A DNA stretch of 64,000 nt from Azospirillum cavernae (lineage in GTDB: Bacteria > Pseudomonadota > Alphaproteobacteria > Azospirillales > Azospirillaceae): the NCBI RefSeq assembly GCF_003590795.1, contig NZ_QYUL01000005.1:296001-360000 (forward strand), read 5' to 3'. Both the position numbers and the translations under genes were made by a program. Every line of letters starts with the position of its first letter. Position 1 is the stretch's first letter. Shown piece after piece: positions 61,682 through 64,000 of this stretch. The notes below the pieces were generated by a model that made no database searches, was not told the origin of the DNA, and saw nothing but the letters and a program-made list of their open reading frames with translations.

Positions 61682-62857
61682 ATGAACATCGATATGATTG
61701 TCATTGCGCAGGTGATTGCGGTGCTCGGCCTTGCCATTGGCGGGTCCGTTCTCTTGGCCTCGCTGAACTATCCGCGCCACATCCGGCATGCCCTTCAGTC
61801 CTACGCCTATGCAAAGCTGCTGCTGGCGGCCGCCTTTCTCATCGCGGCCTTTCGCGACGGCATGGCCACTGAATTTTTGGTGCCCCTGGCGAACGGCTTG
61901 GCCTCTGCGGCGATGTCCCTGAACTATGTGGCCGTTCTTCGTATGCAAAACAAACGGACGCCGCCCCGCCTTGCGGAGAGCGCGGGCGTCCTGGTGGCCG
62001 TCGCCTGCTTTCTGGCCTTGCGGATAAGCCCGGATGATCTGAACCTTGTCCGCGCCATCTCCAGTCTGGTCGGCGCCGCTTTCCTGCTGGTGATCGCGGT
62101 TGAGCTTCTGCTGTTGTATCAAGGACGAGGTGTTGCCCATTACATGTCTGGTGGGTTGATTGTCGTAAATCTTCTAGCGCTTGTGGTGCGCATTTGGGCG
62201 AACGCCGCCCAGATCGGCCCATCGGACAACCTCGCCATCAGCGATGCGGTGGAACGTGGGGTGTATGCCGTCATTTTTCTCAGCAACATCATTGGCGCCA
62301 TCATTTTCCTGCTGATGGCCAGTGACGAGTTCAACAAAGAGCTGCAAGTCCTGGCCAACACCGATGGTCTGACCGGGGTTCTGACCCGCCGTCGCTTTCT
62401 GGAACTGGCCGAGATCGAGTTCCGACGGGCCAAACGCTATGGCCGTCCGTTAAGTTTGCTCATCATCGACATCGACCGTTTCAAGGCGATCAATGATCGG
62501 GCTGGGCATCCCTTTGGCGATCGGGTGATTAAGGCGGTGGCCGATTGCTGCGCCACCAATCTCCGGCCCGAGGATTCCATCGGGCGTTTGGGTGGCGAAG
62601 AGTTCGCCATTCTGCTGCCCGAAAGCGACCTGGAGGCGGGTGAGCGGATTGCGGAGCGGATACGGGCCAACATTGAACGCAGCGTTGGCGTGTTGGGCGC
62701 GGAAAAAGCCTTGGCGGTGACGTGCAGCGTTGGCGGCGTCACGCTTTCCCCCGATCATGACAGCTTCGCCAGCTTGATCGAGCAATCCGACGCCGCGCTG
62801 TATGAGGCCAAGGACCGGGGCCGCAACCGGGTGCATTTCGCCAAGGCCGCCGCCTAA
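61682..62857 (+). CDS. Membrane-bound diguanylate cyclase (GGDEF)
   Basis: This 391-aa protein has about six N-terminal hydrophobic helices (residues 5-220) joined to a GGDEF domain. The active site is GGEEF (LGGEEFAIL), and an RxxD inhibitory site (RPED) stands exactly five residues before it, so product inhibition is expected. DIDRFKAIND supplies metal ligands. The ATG follows GGAAGG. It makes cyclic di-GMP, controlling motility-biofilm choice. A T-tract terminator follows. Confidence 0.94.
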   Translation: MNIDMIVIAQVIAVLGLAIGGSVLLASLNYPRHIRHALQSYAYAKLLLAAAFLIAAFRDGMATEFLVPLANGLASAAMSLNYVAVLRMQNKRTPPRLAESAGVLVAVACFLALRISPDDLNLVRAISSLVGAAFLLVIAVELLLLYQGRGVAHYMSGGLIVVNLLALVVRIWANAAQIGPSDNLAISDAVERGVYAVIFLSNIIGAIIFLLMASDEFNKELQVLANTDGLTGVLTRRRFLELAEIEFRRAKRYGRPLSLLIIDIDRFKAINDRAGHPFGDRVIKAVADCCATNLRPEDSIGRLGGEEFAILLPESDLEAGERIAERIRANIERSVGVLGAEKALAVTCSVGGVTLSPDHDSFASLIEQSDAALYEAKDRGRNRVHFAKAAA

Positions 62858-62973
62858 GCGAGTTTTCTTGCCGGATCTCCACCATCGGATCCCGTGACCC
62901 TGTGAGAAACGCGGGACGGCGCACAGCCCGGCTTTACGCCCGCAGCGGCTTGCCGCATTATCCGCCGCGCCTG

Positions 62974-62998
62974 CCCGGACGGCGTCGCCGGGTTTTTT
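62974..62998 (+). terminator. Rho-independent terminator after the diguanylate cyclase gene
   Basis: CCCGG-A-CG pairs with CG-CCGGG around GCGT, followed by six Ts (62993-62998). It lies just 15 bases before the rodA start, so rodA must be read from a nearby promoter or by readthrough. Confidence 0.7.
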
Positions 62999-63012
62999 GA
63001 CGAACAGAGCAG

Positions 63013-64000
63013 ATGGTCGCGGTCCTTTCCCCTCTCGGGTCCGGCGGGTTGGAGCCTCAACGCTCCCAACTCACCCTCGGAACCAAAGTCCGGCTTATCA
63101 ATTGGGGGCTGGTGCTGCTGGTCGCCATCATCACGGCGGTCGGCGTCGCCCTGTTGTTTTCCGCCGCCGGTGGGCATTGGAAGCCGTGGGCGCAGCCGCA
63201 ATTGGTGCGCGCCATTCCTGGCTTCGTGCTGATGCTGACCATCGCCCTGATCGACGTCCGCCACCTGATGAAGTCGGCCTACATCATCTTCTTTCTGGTG
63301 CTGTGTCTGTTGATCGCGGTGGAACTGATGGGCCGCATCGGCATGGGGGCGCAGCGCTGGATCGATCTGGGTTTTTTCCAGCTTCAGCCGTCGGAATTGA
63401 TGAAACCGGCGCTGACCCTGGCGCTGGCGCGGTATTTTCACGGCATCACGCTGGACCAGATCGGGCGGCCTTTGCTGTTGATTCCGCCGCTTTTGCTGGT
63501 GTTCACGCCGGTGGCCTTCGTGCTGATGCAGCCCAATTTGGGCACGTCCCTGCTGCTCATCATGGGCAGCGGCGCGATGTTCTTCGCCGCCGGTGTGCGC
63601 ATCTGGAAATTCCTGCTGGTCATCGGCGGCGGCCTGGGCGCGATTCCGGTGGCCTGGGAGTTCCTGCATGATTACCAGAAACAGCGGATCTACACCTTCC
63701 TCGATCCCGAAACCGATCCGCTGGGGGCCGGGTACAACATCCTGCAATCGAAAATCGCGCTGGGATCGGGCGGGCTGTTCGGCAAGGGATTCATGTCCGG
63801 CTCGCAAAGCCAACTGATGTTCCTGCCGGAAAAACACACCGACTTCATCTTCGTCGTGTTGGCGGAAGAGTTCGGCATGGCCGGGGCGGTGGCGCTGCTG
63901 GCGCTGTATCTCATCCTGTTGATTTACGGCTGGGTGATCGCGTTGAGCTGCCGCAGCCAATTCGCCCGGCTGGTGGCGGTTGGCATGACGACGCAGTTCT
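63013..64000 (+). CDS. rodA: Rod-shape-determining protein RodA (partial)
   Basis: The first 329 residues of a SEDS-family peptidoglycan polymerase run off the window end. Features are RSQLTLGTKVRLINWGLVLL before the first helix, MGAQRWIDLGFFQLQPSELMK (SEDS core), LMQPNLGTSLLLI, and the periplasmic loop LGSGGLFGKGFMSGSQSQL followed by LPEKHTDFIFVVLAEEFG. It elongates the cylindrical wall with PBP2. Codon 1 is ATG 63013; the ribosome site is weak and the start may be later. Confidence 0.93.
   Translation, partial: MVAVLSPLGSGGLEPQRSQLTLGTKVRLINWGLVLLVAIITAVGVALLFSAAGGHWKPWAQPQLVRAIPGFVLMLTIALIDVRHLMKSAYIIFFLVLCLLIAVELMGRIGMGAQRWIDLGFFQLQPSELMKPALTLALARYFHGITLDQIGRPLLLIPPLLLVFTPVAFVLMQPNLGTSLLLIMGSGAMFFAAGVRIWKFLLVIGGGLGAIPVAWEFLHDYQKQRIYTFLDPETDPLGAGYNILQSKIALGSGGLFGKGFMSGSQSQLMFLPEKHTDFIFVVLAEEFGMAGAVALLALYLILLIYGWVIALSCRSQFARLVAVGMTTQF

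Overview
The window is GC-rich, densely coded DNA from an alphaproteobacterium, most likely a Rhodospirillales-type spirillum (Azospirillum/Magnetospirillum-like). The main evidence is the flagellar gene order fliF-fliH-fliN-motA-flbD-flhA-flhF-flhG, an FlbD-type sigma-54 activator, two perfect CtrA boxes (TTAA-N7-TTAAC), and many TPR proteins fused to glycosyltransferase-9-like domains. I found no tRNA, rRNA, CRISPR array, intact insertion sequence or prophage. The first 214 bases hold no supportable gene.

Layout. 0.2-4 kb (+): galU, ugd and a phosphomannomutase/phosphoglucomutase supply UDP-glucose, UDP-glucuronate and hexose-1-phosphates. 4-15.7 kb (-): one long flagellar operon, running from fliF down to a FliK-like protein and a small T-fold (QueF-like) protein; fliG is not in it. 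16-18.3 kb: an XRE regulator, an HD phosphohydrolase, and a PPC-like domain protein preceded by a CtrA box. 18.4-27 kb (+): a compact eight-gene operon, also preceded by a CtrA box. It encodes a PLP sugar 3-dehydratase with the catalytic Lys replaced by His (ColD type), a sugar epimerase/dehydratase, a B12-type radical SAM enzyme, an HddC-like nucleotidyltransferase, an HddA-like GHMP kinase, ThDP-dependent E1 alpha and beta subunits, and a PseG-like hydrolase. I infer that it makes an unusual, possibly chain-extended or branched, nucleotide-activated sugar for a surface or flagellar glycan. This is the best candidate for an undescribed system.

27-41.9 kb: a glycine-zipper lipoprotein, an acyl-CoA synthetase with a TauE-type permease and an orphan LivF-type ATPase, then three large TPR-glycosyltransferase proteins (one a 1571-aa protein with the whole module duplicated), and a FadB/FadJ-type bifunctional beta-oxidation enzyme. 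41.9-43.6 kb contains no convincing gene and looks decayed. 43.2-50.9 kb (-): a six-gene complex-I/hydrogenase-4-like operon (hyfB, C, E, F, G, I types) whose large subunit lacks the NiFe-binding cysteines. It is therefore an energy-converting-hydrogenase-related (Ehr-like) membrane complex rather than a hydrogenase. Its last gene is frameshifted exactly at a cluster-ligand Cys.

51-64 kb: tex, a LysE-type exporter, a divergent HxlR regulator/SDR pair around a perfect operator-like inverted repeat, a YbjQ protein, an exported MetX-like alpha/beta hydrolase, an EmrAB-type efflux pump with a divergent TetR regulator and two operator-like palindromes, a membrane diguanylate cyclase, and rodA, which runs off the window end.
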